Source of the DNA: Mixophyes australis | Taxonomy: Eukaryota; Chordata; Amphibia; Anura; Limnodynastidae | Assembly (NCBI GenBank): GCA_036250195.1 | Contig: JAVHZZ010000072.1 | Location: 248,001-312,000 of the forward strand | DNA length: 64,000 nt | Direction of reading: 5' to 3' | In this document: positions 44,690 through 58,420 of the stretch, piece by piece | Numbering within the stretch: the stretch's first letter is position 1 | How the letters are laid out: every line of letters starts with the position of its first letter | Position numbers and translations under genes: made by a program | Notes under the pieces: generated by a model | Databases searched by the model: none | Told to the model about the DNA's origin: nothing | Seen by the model: only the letters and a program-made list of their open reading frames with translations

Positions 44690-47060
44690 TGATTCATGAT
44701 TCAATTAATGATTCATGATTCATGATTCATGATTCAATTCATAATTCATGATTAATGATTAATGATTCATGATTCAATTCATGATTCAATTCATACTTCA
44801 TAATTCATGATTCATGATTCAATTCATGATTCATGATTCAATTCATGATTCATGATTCATGATTCATGATTCATGATTCAATTCATGATTCAATTCATAC
44901 TTCATAATTCATGATTCATGATTCAATTCATGATTCATGATTCAATTCATGTTTCGAATCCTGATTCAATTCATGATTCATGATTCAACTCATGATTCAT
45001 GATTCATGATTCAATTCATGATTCATGATTCATGATTCATGATTCATGATTCGATTCATGATTCATGATTCATGATTCATGATTCAATTCATGATTCATG
45101 ATTCATGATTCAATTCATGATTCATGATTCCTTTTTATGATTATTGATTCATGATCCATGATTCGATTCATGATTCTTGATTCATGATTCAATTCATGAT
45201 TCATGATTCATAATTCATGATTCATGATTCAATTCATGATTCATGATTCATGATTCATGATTCATGATTCAATTTATAATTCATGATTCATGATTCATGA
45301 TTCAATTCATGATTTATGATTCATGATTCAATTCATAATTCGTGATTCATGATTCATGATTCAATTCATGATTCATGATTCGATTCATGATTCATGATTC
45401 ATGATTTATGATTCAATTCATGATTCAATTCATGATTCATGATTCATGATTCAATTCATAATTCATGATTCATGATTCATGATTCAATTCATGATTTATG
45501 ATTCATGATTCAATTCATAATTCGTGATTCATGATTCATGATTCAATTCATGATTCATGATTCGATTCATGATTCATGATTCATGATTCATGATTTATGA
45601 TTCAATTCATGATTCAATTCATGATTCATGATTCATGATTCAATTTATGATTCATGATTCATGATTAAATTCATGATTCAATTCATGATTCATGATTGAT
45701 GAATTCAATTCATGATTCATGATTCATGATTTATGATTCAATTCATGATTCAAATCATGATTCATGATTCAATTCATGATTCATGATTCATGATTCAATT
45801 CATGATTCATGATTCGATTCATGAATCATGATTCATGATTTATTTCATGATTCATGATTCAATTTATGATTCATGATTCATGATTCAATTCATGATTCAA
45901 TTTATGATTCATGATTCATGATTCATAATTTAATTCATGATTCAATTTATGATTCATGATTCAATTCATGATTCAATTCATGATTCATGATTCATGATTC
46001 AATTCATGATTCATGATTAAATTCATGATTCATGATTCGATTCATGATTCATGATGCATGATTCAATTCATGATTCATAATTCATGATTCATGATTCATG
46101 ATTAAATTCATGATTCATGATTCAATTCATGATTTATAATTCATGATTCATAATTCAATTCATGATTCAAGATTCAATTCATGATTCGAATCCTGATTCA
46201 ATTAATGATTCGAATCCTGATTCAATTCATGATTCATGATTCATGATTCAATTCATGATTCATGATTAATGATTCAATTCATGATTCATGATACATGATT
46301 CATGATTCATGAGTCAATTCATGATTCATGATTCATGATTCAATTCATGATTCATGATTCATGATTCATGATTAATGATTCGATTCATGATTCATGATTC
46401 ATGATTCAATTTATGATTCATGATTCATGATTCAATTCATGATTCATGATTCGTTTCATGATTCTTGATTCATGATTCATGATTCGATTCATGATTCATG
46501 ATTCATGATTCAATTCATGATTCATGATTCATGATTCATGATTAAATTCATAATTCATGATTAATGATTCATGATTCAATTTATGATTTATAATTCATGA
46601 TTCATGATTCAATTCATGATTCATGATTCATGATTCAATTCATGATACATGATTCATGATTGAATTCATGATTCATGATTCATGATTCATGATTCATGAG
46701 TCAATTCATGATTCATGATTCATGATTCAATTTATGATTCATGATTCATGATTCATGATTCATGATTCGATTCATGATTCATGATTCAAGATTCAATTTA
46801 TGATTCATGATTCATGATTCAATTCATGATTCATGATTCGTTTCATGATTCTTGATTCATGATTCATGATTCGATTCATGATTCATGATTCGATTCATGA
46901 TTCATGATTCATGATTCAATTCATGATTCATGATTCATGATTAATGATTCATGATACAATTCATGATTCATGATTCATGATTCATGATTCAATTCATAAT
47001 TCATGATTACTGATTCATGATTCAATTCATGATTTATGATTCATGATTCATGATTCATGA
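44690..47060 (+). repeat. 6026-bp unit, second (truncated) copy
   Basis: This block follows the sequence of about 38,660-41,030 at an offset of 6026 bp, falling to 6019 bp. It includes the abrupt junction ahead of CATACTTC (near 44,766, the same as near 38,740). Private changes include ATTATTG after CCTTTTTATG (near 45,141), GATTCAAATCATG (near 45,746), CAAGATTC (near 46,168) and GATTACTGATTC (near 47,005). It ends where sequence jumps back to the equivalent of 44,984, at GATTCAACTCATG. Its last 2077 bp form the first copy of the next tandem pair. Confidence 0.82.
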
Positions 47061-49137
47061 TTCAACTCATGATTCATGATTCATGATTCAATTCATGATT
47101 CATGATTCATGATTCATGATTCATGATTCGATTCATGATTCATGATTCATGATTCATGATTCAATTCATGATTCATGATTCATGATTCAATTCATGATTC
47201 ATGATTCCTTTTTATGATTCTTGATTCATGATCCATGATTCGATTCATGATTCTTGATTCATGATTCAATTCATGATTCATGATTCATAATTCATGATTC
47301 ATGATTCAATTCATGATTCATGATTCATGATTCATGATTCAATTTATAATTCATGATTCATGATTCATGATTCAATTCATGATTTATGATTCATGATTCA
47401 ATTCATAATTCGTGATTCATGATTCATGATTCAATTCATGATTCATGATTCGATTCATGATTCATGATTCATGATTTATGATTCAATTCATGATTCAATT
47501 CATGATTCATGATTCATGATTCAATTCATAATTCATGATTCATGATTCATGATTCAATTCATGATTTATGATTCATGATTCAATTCATAATTCGTGATTC
47601 ATGATTCATGATTCAATTCATGATTCATGATTCGATTCATGATTCATGATTCATGATTCATGATTTATGATTCAATTCATGATTCAATTCATGATTCATG
47701 ATTCATGATTCAATTTATGATTCATGATTCATGATTAAATTCATGATTCAATTCATGATTCATGATTGATGAATTCAATTCATGATTCATGATTTATGAT
47801 TCAATTCATGATTCAATTCATGATTCATGATTCAATTCATGATTCATGATTCATGATTCAATTCATGATTCATGATTCGATTCATGAATCATGATTCATG
47901 ATTTATTTCATGATTCATGATTCATGATTCAATTTATGATTCATGATTCATGATTCAATTCATGATTCAATTTATGATTCATGATTCATGATTCATAATT
48001 TAATTCATGATTCAATTTATGATTCATGATTCAATTCATGATTCAATTCATGATTCATGATTCATGATTCAATTCATGATTCATGATTAAATTCATGATT
48101 CATGATTCGATTCATGATTCATGATGCATGATTCAATTCATGATTCATAATTCATGATTCATGATTCATGATTAAATTCATGATTCATGATTCAATTCAT
48201 GATTTATAATTCATGATTCATAATTCAATTCATGATTCATGATTCAATTCATGATTCGAATCCTGATTCAATTAATGATTCGAATCCTGATTCAATTCAT
48301 GATTCATGATTCATGATTCAATTCATGATTCATGATTAATGATTCAATTCATGATTCATGATACATGATTCATGATTCATGAGTCAATTCATGATTCATG
48401 ATTCATGATTCAATTCATGATTCATGATTCATGATTCATGATTAATGATTCGATTCATGATTCATGATTCATGATTCAATTTATGATTCATGATTCATGA
48501 TTCAATTCATGATTCATGATTCGTTTCATGATTCTTGATTCATGATTCATGATTCGATTCATGATTCATGATTCATGATTCAATTCATGATTCATGATTC
48601 ATGATTCATGATTAAATTCATAATTCATGATTAATGATTCATGATTCAATTCATGATTTATGATTCATGATTCATGATTCAATTCATGATTCATGATTCA
48701 TGATTCAATTCATGATACATGATTCATGATTGAATTCATGATTCATGATTCATGATTCATGATTCATGAGTCAATTCATGATTCATGATTCATGATTCAA
48801 TTTATGATTCATGATTCATGATTCATGATTCATGATTCGATTCATGATTCATGATTCATGATTCAATTTATGATTCATGATTCATGATTCAATTCATGAT
48901 TCATGATTCGTTTCATGATTCTTGATTCATGATTCATGATTCGATTCATGATTCATGATTCGATTCATGATTCATGATTCATGATTTAATTCATGATTCA
49001 TGATTCATGATTAATGATTCATGATACAATTCATGATTCATGATTCATGATTCAATTCATAATTCATGATTAATGATTCATGATTCAATTCATGATTTAT
49101 GATTCATGATTCATGATTCATGATTCAATTCATGATT
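44984..49137 (+). repeat. Tandem duplication, offset 2077 bp
   Basis: Copy 1 is about 44,984-47,060 and copy 2 about 47,061-49,137. TTCAACTCATG lies at 44,984 and 47,061, and CCTTTTTATG at 45,130 and 47,207, both offset 2077. The GAATCCTG doublet pair is offset about 2070. At the end of copy 2 the sequence runs on into GATGCATGATTC, the ordinary continuation seen near 41,040. This is what a simple tandem duplication predicts. Copies differ at several single bases, so it is older than the 2483-bp pair. Confidence 0.88.
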
Positions 49138-50900
49138 CATGATGCATGATTCAATTCATGATTCATGATTCATGATTCAATTCATGATTCATAATTCATG
49201 ATTCATGATTCAATTCATGATTCATGATTCAATTCATGATTCATGATTCATGATTCAATTCATGATTCATAATTCATGATTCATGATTCAATTCATGATT
49301 CATGATTCAATTCATGATTCATGATTCATGATTCATGATTCATGATTCAATTCATGATTCATGATTCATGATTCAATTCATGATTCATAATTCATGATTC
49401 ATGATTCAATTCATGATTCATGATTCAATTCATGATTCATGATTCATGATTCATGATTCATGATTCATGATTCAATTCATGATTCATGATTCATGATTCA
49501 TGAGTCAATTCATGATTCATGATTCAATTTATGATTCATGATTCATGATTCATGATTCATGATTCAATTCATGATTCATGATTCATGATTCAATTTATGA
49601 TTCTTGATTCAATTCATGATTCATGATTCGTTTCATGATTCTTGATTCATGATTCATGATTCGATTCATGATTCATGATTCATGATTCAATTCATGATTC
49701 ATGATTCATGATTCATGATTCATGATTCAATTCATGATTCATGATTCATGATTCATGATTTAATTCATAATTCATGATTAATGATTCATGATTCAATTCA
49801 TGATTCATGATTCATGATTCATGATTCATGATTCAATTCATGATTCATGATTCATGATTCATGATTTAATTCATAATTCATGATTAATGATTCATGATTC
49901 AATTCATGATTTATGATTCATGATTCATGATTCATGATTCAATTCATGATTCATGATTCAATTCATGATTCATGATTCATGATTTAATTTATAATTCATG
50001 ATTCAATTCATGATTCAATTCATGAATCATGATTCATGATTCAATTCATGATTCATGATTCATGGTTCAATTCATGATTCATGATTCATGATTCAATTCA
50101 TGATTCATGATTCATGATTCAATTCATGATTCATGATTCATGATTTAATTTATAATTCATGATTCAATTCATGATTCACTTCATGAATCATGATTCATGA
50201 TTCAATTCATGATTCATGATTCATGGTTCAATTCATGATTCATGATTCATGATTCAATTCATGATTCATGATTCATGTTTCAATTCATGATTCAATTCAT
50301 GATTCATGATTCATGATTCAATTTATGATTCATGATTCATGATTCATGATTCATGATTCAATTCATGATTCAATTCATGATTCATGATTCAATTCATGAT
50401 TCATGATTCAATTCATGATTCATGATTAAATTCATGATTCATGATTCAATTCATGATTTATAATTCATGATTCATGATTCAATTCATGATTCATGATTCA
50501 ATTCATGATTCGAATCCTGATTCAATTCATGATTCGAATCCTGATTCAATTCATGATTCATGATTCATGATTCAATTCATGATTCATGATTCATGATTCA
50601 ATTCATGATTCATGATTCATGATTCATGAGTCAATTCATGATTCATGATTCATGATTCAATTCATGATTCATGATTCATGATTCATGATTAATGATTCGA
50701 TTCATGATTCATGATTCATGATTCAATTTATGATTCATGATTCATGATTCAATTCATGATTCATGATTCGTTTCATGATTCTTGATTTATGATTCATGAT
50801 TCGATTCATGATTCATGATTCATGATTCAATTCATGATTCATGATTCATGATTCATGATTCAATTAATGATTCATGATTCATGATTCATGATTCAATTCA
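48415..50900 (+). repeat. 2483-bp tandem pair, copy 1
   Basis: This copy starts near GATTAATGATTCGATTC at about 48,430 and is followed directly by copy 2. Markers are offset by exactly 2483 bp throughout: GATACATG at 48,714 and 51,197, TGAGTCAATT at 49,501 and 51,984, the GTTTC marker near 49,628 and 52,111, and the private CACTTCATGAATC near 50,177 and 52,660. In the parts I compared I saw one difference: CTTGATTTATG at 50,781, where copy 2 has CTTGATTCATG. The copy contains a GAATCCTG doublet, two TTTAATTTATAATTC/CATGGTTC modules and two CATAATTCATGATTAATG words in close succession. Confidence 0.92.
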
Positions 50901-53385
50901 TGATTCATGATTCATGATTCATGATTAATGATTCGATTCATGATTCATGATTCATGATTCAATTTATGATTCATGATTCATGATTCAATTCATGATTCAT
51001 GATTCGTTTCATGATTCTTGATTCATGATTCATGATTCGATTCATGATTCATGATTCATGATTCAATTCATGATTCATGATTCATGATTCATGATTAAAT
51101 TCATAATTCATGATTAATGATTCATGATTCAATTCATGATTTATGATTCATGATTCATGATTCAATTCATGATTCATGATTCATGATTCAATTCATGATA
51201 CATGATTCATGATTGAATTCATGATTCATGATTCATGATTCATGATTCATGAGTCAATTCATGATTCATGATTCATGATTCAATTTATGATTCATGATTC
51301 ATGATTCATGATTCATGATTCGATTCATGATTCATGATTCATGATTCAATTTATGATTCATGATTCATGATTCAATTCATGATTCATGATTCGTTTCATG
51401 ATTCTTGATTCATGATTCATGATTCGATTCATGATTCATGATTCGATTCATGATTCATGATTCATGATTTAATTCATGATTCATGATTCATGATTAATGA
51501 TTCATGATACAATTCATGATTCATGATTCATGATTCAATTCATAATTCATGATTAATGATTCATGATTCAATTCATGATTTATGATTCATGATTCATGAT
51601 TCATGATTCAATTCATGATTCATGATGCATGATTCAATTCATGATTCATGATTCATGATTCAATTCATGATTCATAATTCATGATTCATGATTCAATTCA
51701 TGATTCATGATTCAATTCATGATTCATGATTCATGATTCAATTCATGATTCATAATTCATGATTCATGATTCAATTCATGATTCATGATTCAATTCATGA
51801 TTCATGATTCATGATTCATGATTCATGATTCAATTCATGATTCATGATTCATGATTCAATTCATGATTCATAATTCATGATTCATGATTCAATTCATGAT
51901 TCATGATTCAATTCATGATTCATGATTCATGATTCATGATTCATGATTCATGATTCAATTCATGATTCATGATTCATGATTCATGAGTCAATTCATGATT
52001 CATGATTCAATTTATGATTCATGATTCATGATTCATGATTCATGATTCAATTCATGATTCATGATTCATGATTCAATTTATGATTCTTGATTCAATTCAT
52101 GATTCATGATTCGTTTCATGATTCTTGATTCATGATTCATGATTCGATTCATGATTCATGATTCATGATTCAATTCATGATTCATGATTCATGATTCATG
52201 ATTCATGATTCAATTCATGATTCATGATTCATGATTCATGATTTAATTCATAATTCATGATTAATGATTCATGATTCAATTCATGATTCATGATTCATGA
52301 TTCATGATTCATGATTCAATTCATGATTCATGATTCATGATTCATGATTTAATTCATAATTCATGATTAATGATTCATGATTCAATTCATGATTTATGAT
52401 TCATGATTCATGATTCATGATTCAATTCATGATTCATGATTCAATTCATGATTCATGATTCATGATTTAATTTATAATTCATGATTCAATTCATGATTCA
52501 ATTCATGAATCATGATTCATGATTCAATTCATGATTCATGATTCATGGTTCAATTCATGATTCATGATTCATGATTCAATTCATGATTCATGATTCATGA
52601 TTCAATTCATGATTCATGATTCATGATTTAATTTATAATTCATGATTCAATTCATGATTCACTTCATGAATCATGATTCATGATTCAATTCATGATTCAT
52701 GATTCATGGTTCAATTCATGATTCATGATTCATGATTCAATTCATGATTCATGATTCATGTTTCAATTCATGATTCAATTCATGATTCATGATTCATGAT
52801 TCAATTTATGATTCATGATTCATGATTCATGATTCATGATTCAATTCATGATTCAATTCATGATTCATGATTCAATTCATGATTCATGATTCAATTCATG
52901 ATTCATGATTAAATTCATGATTCATGATTCAATTCATGATTTATAATTCATGATTCATGATTCAATTCATGATTCATGATTCAATTCATGATTCGAATCC
53001 TGATTCAATTCATGATTCGAATCCTGATTCAATTCATGATTCATGATTCATGATTCAATTCATGATTCATGATTCATGATTCAATTCATGATTCATGATT
53101 CATGATTCATGAGTCAATTCATGATTCATGATTCATGATTCAATTCATGATTCATGATTCATGATTCATGATTAATGATTCGATTCATGATTCATGATTC
53201 ATGATTCAATTTATGATTCATGATTCATGATTCAATTCATGATTCATGATTCGTTTCATGATTCTTGATTCATGATTCATGATTCGATTCATGATTCATG
53301 ATTCATGATTCAATTCATGATTCATGATTCATGATTCATGATTCAATTAATGATTCATGATTCATGATTCATGATTCAATTCATA
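50900..53385 (+). repeat. 2483-bp tandem pair, copy 2
   Basis: This is a near-exact second copy of about 48,415-50,900. The junction near 50,905 is where CAATTCATAATTC, expected from the ordinary order, is replaced by CAATTCATGATTC leading back to GATTAATGATTCGATTC. Copy 2 ends near 53,385 by continuing into CATAATTCATGATTAATGATTAATG, the expected order also seen near 28.8 and 43.66 kb. The even offset over 2.4 kb of variable satellite marks it as the youngest large duplication here, or as an assembly duplication. Confidence 0.9.
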
Positions 53386-54119
53386 ATTCATGATTAATGA
53401 TTAATGATTCAATTCATGATTTATGATTCATGATTCATGATTCATGATTCAATTCATGATTCATGATTCATGATTCAATTCATGATACATGATTCATGAT
53501 TTATGATTTGATTCATGATTCATGATTCATGATTCATGATTCAATTCATGATTCATGATTCAATTCATGATTCGAATCCTGATTCAATTCATGATTCGAA
53601 TCCTGATTCAATTCATGATTCATGATTCATGATTCAATTCATGATTCATGATTCATGATTCAATTCATGATTCATGATTCATGATTCATGATTCATGAGT
53701 CAATTCATGATTCATGATTCATGATTCAATTTATGATTCATGATTCATGATTCATGATTCGATTCATGATTCATGATTCATGATTCAATTTATGATTCAT
53801 GATTCATTATTCATGATTCAATTCATGATTCATGATTCGTTTCATGATTCTTGATTCATGATTCATGATTCGATTCATGATTCATGATTCGATTCATGAT
53901 TCATGATTCATGATTCAATTCATGATTCATGATTCATGATTAATGATTCATGATACAATTCATGATTCATGGTTCATGATTCATGATTCAATTCATAATT
54001 CATTATTAATGATTCATGATTCAATTCATGATTTATGATTCATGATTCATGATTCATGATTCAATTCATGATTCATGATGCATGATTCAATTCATGATTC
54101 ATGATTCAATTCATGATTC

Positions 54120-54370
54120 ATGATTCAATTCATGAATCATGATTCATGATTCAATTCATGATTCATGATTCATGGTTCAATTCATGATTCATGATTCATG
54201 ATTCAATTCATGATTCATGATTCATGATTCAATTCATGATTCATGATTCATGATTTAATTTATAATTCATGATTCAATTCATGATTCAATTCATGAATCA
54301 TGATTCATGATTCAATTCATGATTCATGATTCATGGTTCAATTCATGATTCATGATTCATGATTCAATTC
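54120..54370 (+). repeat. Doubled TGAATCATG/CATGGTTC module
   Basis: The module CAATTCATGAATCATG followed by CATGGTTCAATTC occurs twice, with TGAATCATG near 54,133 and 54,295. The second copy is preceded by TTTAATTTATAATTC. Similar doublets with spacings of about 135-160 bp occur near 27,904/28,039, 37,878/38,038, 42,658/42,818, 49,982/50,146, 52,465/52,629, 59,948/60,098 and 61,698/61,838. In the first copy at 54.1 kb the TTTAATTTATAATTC part is missing. TGAATCA is the reverse complement of the standard TGATTCA, so each TGAATCATG can be read as a T-to-A change or a 7-base micro-inversion. Confidence 0.75.
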
Positions 54371-55809
54371 ATGATTCATGATTCATGTTTCAATTCATGA
54401 TTCAATTCATGATTCATGATTCATGATTCAATTTATGATTCATGATTCATGATTCATGATTCATGATTCAATTCATGATTCAATTCATGATTCATGATTC
54501 AATTCATGATTCATGATTCAATTCATGATTCATGATTCAATTCATGATTCATGATTAAATTCATGATTCATGATTCAATTCATGATTTATAATTCATGAT
54601 TCATGATTCAATTCATGATTCAATTCATGATTCGAATCCTGATTCAATTCATGATTCGAATCCTGATTCAATTCATGATTCATGATTCATGATTCAATTC
54701 ATGATTCATGATTCATGATTCAATTCATGATTCATGATTCATGAGTCAATTCATGATTCATGATTCATGATTCAATTCATGATTCATGATTCATGATTAA
54801 TGATTCGATTCATGATTCATGATTCATGATTCAATTTATGATTCATGATTCATGATTCAATTCATGATTCATGATTCGTTTCATGATTCTTGATTCATGA
54901 TTCATGATTCGATTCATGATTCATGATTCATGATTCAATTCATGATTCATGATTCATGATTCATGATTCAATTAATGATTCATGATTCATGATTCATGAT
55001 TCAATTCATAATTCATGATTAATGATTAATGATTCAATTCATGATTTATGATTCATGATTCATGATTCATGATTCAATTCATGATTCATGATTCATGATT
55101 CAATTCATGATACATGATTCATGATTTATGATTTGAATCATGATTCATGATTCATGATTCATGATTCAGTTCATGATTCATGATTCAATTCATGATTCGA
55201 ATCCTGATTCAATTCATGATTCGAATCCTGATTCAATTCATGATTCATGATTCATGATTCAATTCATGATTCATGATTCATGATTCAATTCATGATTCAT
55301 GATTCATGATTCATGATTCATGAGTCAATTCATGATTCATGATTCATGATTCAATTTATGATTCATGATTCATGATTCATGATTCGATTCATGATTCATG
55401 ATTCATGATTCAATTTATGATTCATGATTCATTATTCATGATTCAATTCATGATTCATGATTCGTTTCATGATTCTTGATTCATGATTCATGATTCGATT
55501 CATGATTCATGATTCGATTCATGATTCATGATTCAATTCATGATTCATGATTCATGATTAATGATTCATGATACAATTCATGATTCATGGTTCATGATTC
55601 ATGATTCAATTCATAATTCATGATTAATGATTCATGATTCAATTCATGATTTATGATTCATGATTCATGATTCATGATTCAATTCATGATTCATGATGCA
55701 TGATTCAATTCATGATTCATGATTCAATTCATGATTCATGATTCAATTCATGATTCATAATTCATGATTCATGATTCAATTCATGATTCATGATTCAATT
55801 CATGATTCA

Positions 55810-57270
55810 TGATTTGATTTATGATTCATGATTCATGATTCAATTCATGATTCATGATTCATGATTCATGATTCATGATTCGATTTATGATTCATGATTC
55901 ATGATTCATGATTCAATTCATGATTCATGATTCATGATTCAATTCATGATTCATGATTCGATTCATGATTTTCGATTCATGATTCATGATTCGATTCATG
56001 ATTCATGATTCATGATTCACTTCATGATTCAATTCATGATTCATGATTCAATTCATGTTTCAATTCATGATTCATGATTCAATTCATGATTCATGATTCA
56101 ATCTATGATTCATGATTCATGATTCAATTTATGATTCATGATTCAATTCATAATTCATAATTCATGATTCAATTCATGATTCATGATTCAATTCATGATT
56201 CATGATTCAATTCATGATTCAATTTATGATTCATGATTCATGATTCATGATTTAATTCATGATTCAATTCATGATTCATGATTCAATTCATGATTCAATT
56301 CATTATTCATGATTCATGATTCAATTCATGATTCATGATTCAATGCATGATTCATGATTCAATTCATGATTCATGATTCAATTCATTTTTCATGATTCAT
56401 GATTCAATTCATGATTCATGATTCAATTCATGATTCATGATTCATGATTCATGATTCATGATTCAATTCATGATTCAATTCATACTTCATAATTCATGAT
56501 TCATGATTCAATTCATGATTCATGATTCAATTCATGTTTCGAATCCTGATTCAATTCATGATTCATGATTCAACTCATGATTCATGATTCATGATTCAAT
56601 TCATGATTCATGATTCATGATTCATGATTCGATTCATGATTCATGATTCATGATTCATGATTCAATTCATGATTCATGATTCAATTCATGATTCATGATT
56701 CCTTTTTATGATTCTTGATTCATGATCCATGATTCGTTTCATGATTCTTGATTCATGATTCAATTCATGATTCATGATTCATAATTCATGATTCATGATT
56801 CAATTCATGATTCATGATTCATGATTCATGATTCATGATTCAATTTATAATTCATGATTCATGATTCATGATTCAATTCATGATTTATGATTCATGATTC
56901 AATTCATAATTCGTGATTCATGATTCATGATTCAATTCATGATTCATGATTCGATTCATGATTCATGATTCATGATTCATGATTTATGATTCAATTCATG
57001 ATTCAATTCATGATTCATGATTCATGATTCAATTCATAATTCATGATTCATGATTCATGATTCAATTCATGATTTATGATTCATGATTCAATTCATAATT
57101 CGTGATTCATGATTCATGATTCATGATTCGATTCATGATTCATGATTCATGATTCATGATTTATGATTCAATTCATGATTCAATTCATGATTCATGATTC
57201 ATGATTCAATTTATGATTCATGATTCATGATTAAATTCATGATTCAATTCATGATTCATGATTGATGAAT
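55810..57270 (+). repeat. TTTTCG/CATACTTC/CCTTTTTATG block, copy near 56 kb
   Basis: This is a complete copy of the block at 24.3-25.8 kb, with GATTTGATTTATG near 55,812, GATTTTCGATTC near 55,968, CATTTTTCATG near 56,383, CATACTTC at 56,481, GATTCAACTCATG near 56,567, CCTTTTTATG at 56,701 and TTGATGAATTC near 57,262. The offset from the first copy is about 31.5 kb (31,515, 31,521 and 31,460 for successive markers). One private change is GATTCGTTTCATG near 56,732 in place of GATTCGATTCATG after GATCCATG, which makes a chance look-alike of the GTTTC marker. Confidence 0.82.
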
Positions 57271-58420
57271 TCAATTCATGATTCATGATTCATGATTTAT
57301 GATTCAATTCATGATTCAATTCATGATTCATGATTCAATTCATGATTCATGATTCATGATTCAATTCATGATTCATGATTCGATTCATGAATCATGATTC
57401 ATGATTTATTTCATGATTCATGATTCAATTCATGATTCATGATTCATGATTCAATTCATGATTCAATTTATGATTCATGATTCATGATTCATAATTTAAT
57501 TCATGATTCAATTTATGATTCATGATTCAATTCATGATTCAATTCATGATTCATGATTCATGATTCAATTCATGATTCATGATTAAATTCATGATTCATG
57601 ATTCGATTCATGATTCATGATGCATGATTCAATTCATGATTCATAATTCATGATTCATGATTCATGATTAAATTCATGATTCATGATTCAATTCATGATT
57701 TATAATTCATGATTCATGATTCAATTCATGATTCATGATTCAATTCATGATTCGAATCCTGATTCAATTCATGATTCGAATCCTGATTCAATTCATGATT
57801 CATGATTCATGATTCAATTCATGATTCATGATTCATGATTCAATTCATGATTCATGATACATGATTCATGATTCATTAGTCAATTTATGATTCATGATTC
57901 ATGATTCAATTCATGATTCATGATTCATGATTAATGATTCGATTCATGATTCATGATTCATGATTCAATTTATGATTCATGATTCATGATTCAATTCATA
58001 ATTCATGATTCGTTTCATGATTCTTGATTCATGATTCATGATTCGATTCATGATTCATGATTCATGATTCAATTCATGATTCATGATTCATGATTCATGA
58101 TTCAATTCATAATTCATGATTAATGATTCATGATTCAATTCATGATTTATGATTCATGATTCATGATTCAATTCATGATTCATGATTCATGATTCAATTC
58201 ATGATACATGATTCATGATTTATGATTTGATTCATGATTCATGATTCATGATTCATGATTCAATTCATGATTCATGATTCAATTCATGATTCGAATCCTG
58301 ATTCAATTCATGATTCGAATCCTGATTCAATTCATGATTCATGATTCATGATTCAATTCATGATTCATGATTCATGATTGAATTCATGATTCATGATTCA
58401 TGATTCATGAGTCAATTCAT
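57270..58420 (+). repeat. Cycle pair with GAATCCTG doublets, about 541 bp apart
   Basis: GAATCCTG doublets near 57,754 and 58,295 bracket a full basic cycle: GATACATG, CATTAGTCAATTTATG (a changed GAGTCAATTC near 57,884), GATTAATGATTCGATTC, GTTTC/CTTG near 58,011, CATAATTCATGATTAATG and GATACATG. The CATTAGTC word replaces the usual CATGAGTC. The cycle matches those near 26.3, 36.4, 40.2, 46.2 and 48.3 kb. The first doublet has CAATTCATG between its halves, while those other copies have CAATTAATG. Confidence 0.7.

Larger units (their letters stand above)
38660..44690 (+). repeat. 6026-bp tandem unit, first copy
   Basis: The first copy runs about 38,660-44,690 and the second starts at about 44,690. 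The paired CATACTTC words, 104 bp apart, lie near 38,766/38,870 and 44,792/44,896. CCTTTTTATG lies at 39,104 and 45,130. All three pairs are offset exactly 6026 bp. Further along, the offset is 6019 near the GAATCCTG doublet (40.17 and 46.19 kb). The second copy is cut short near 47,060 by the start of the 2077-bp duplication. The constant offset over a long stretch suggests one recent event followed by a second overlapping one. Confidence 0.87.
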
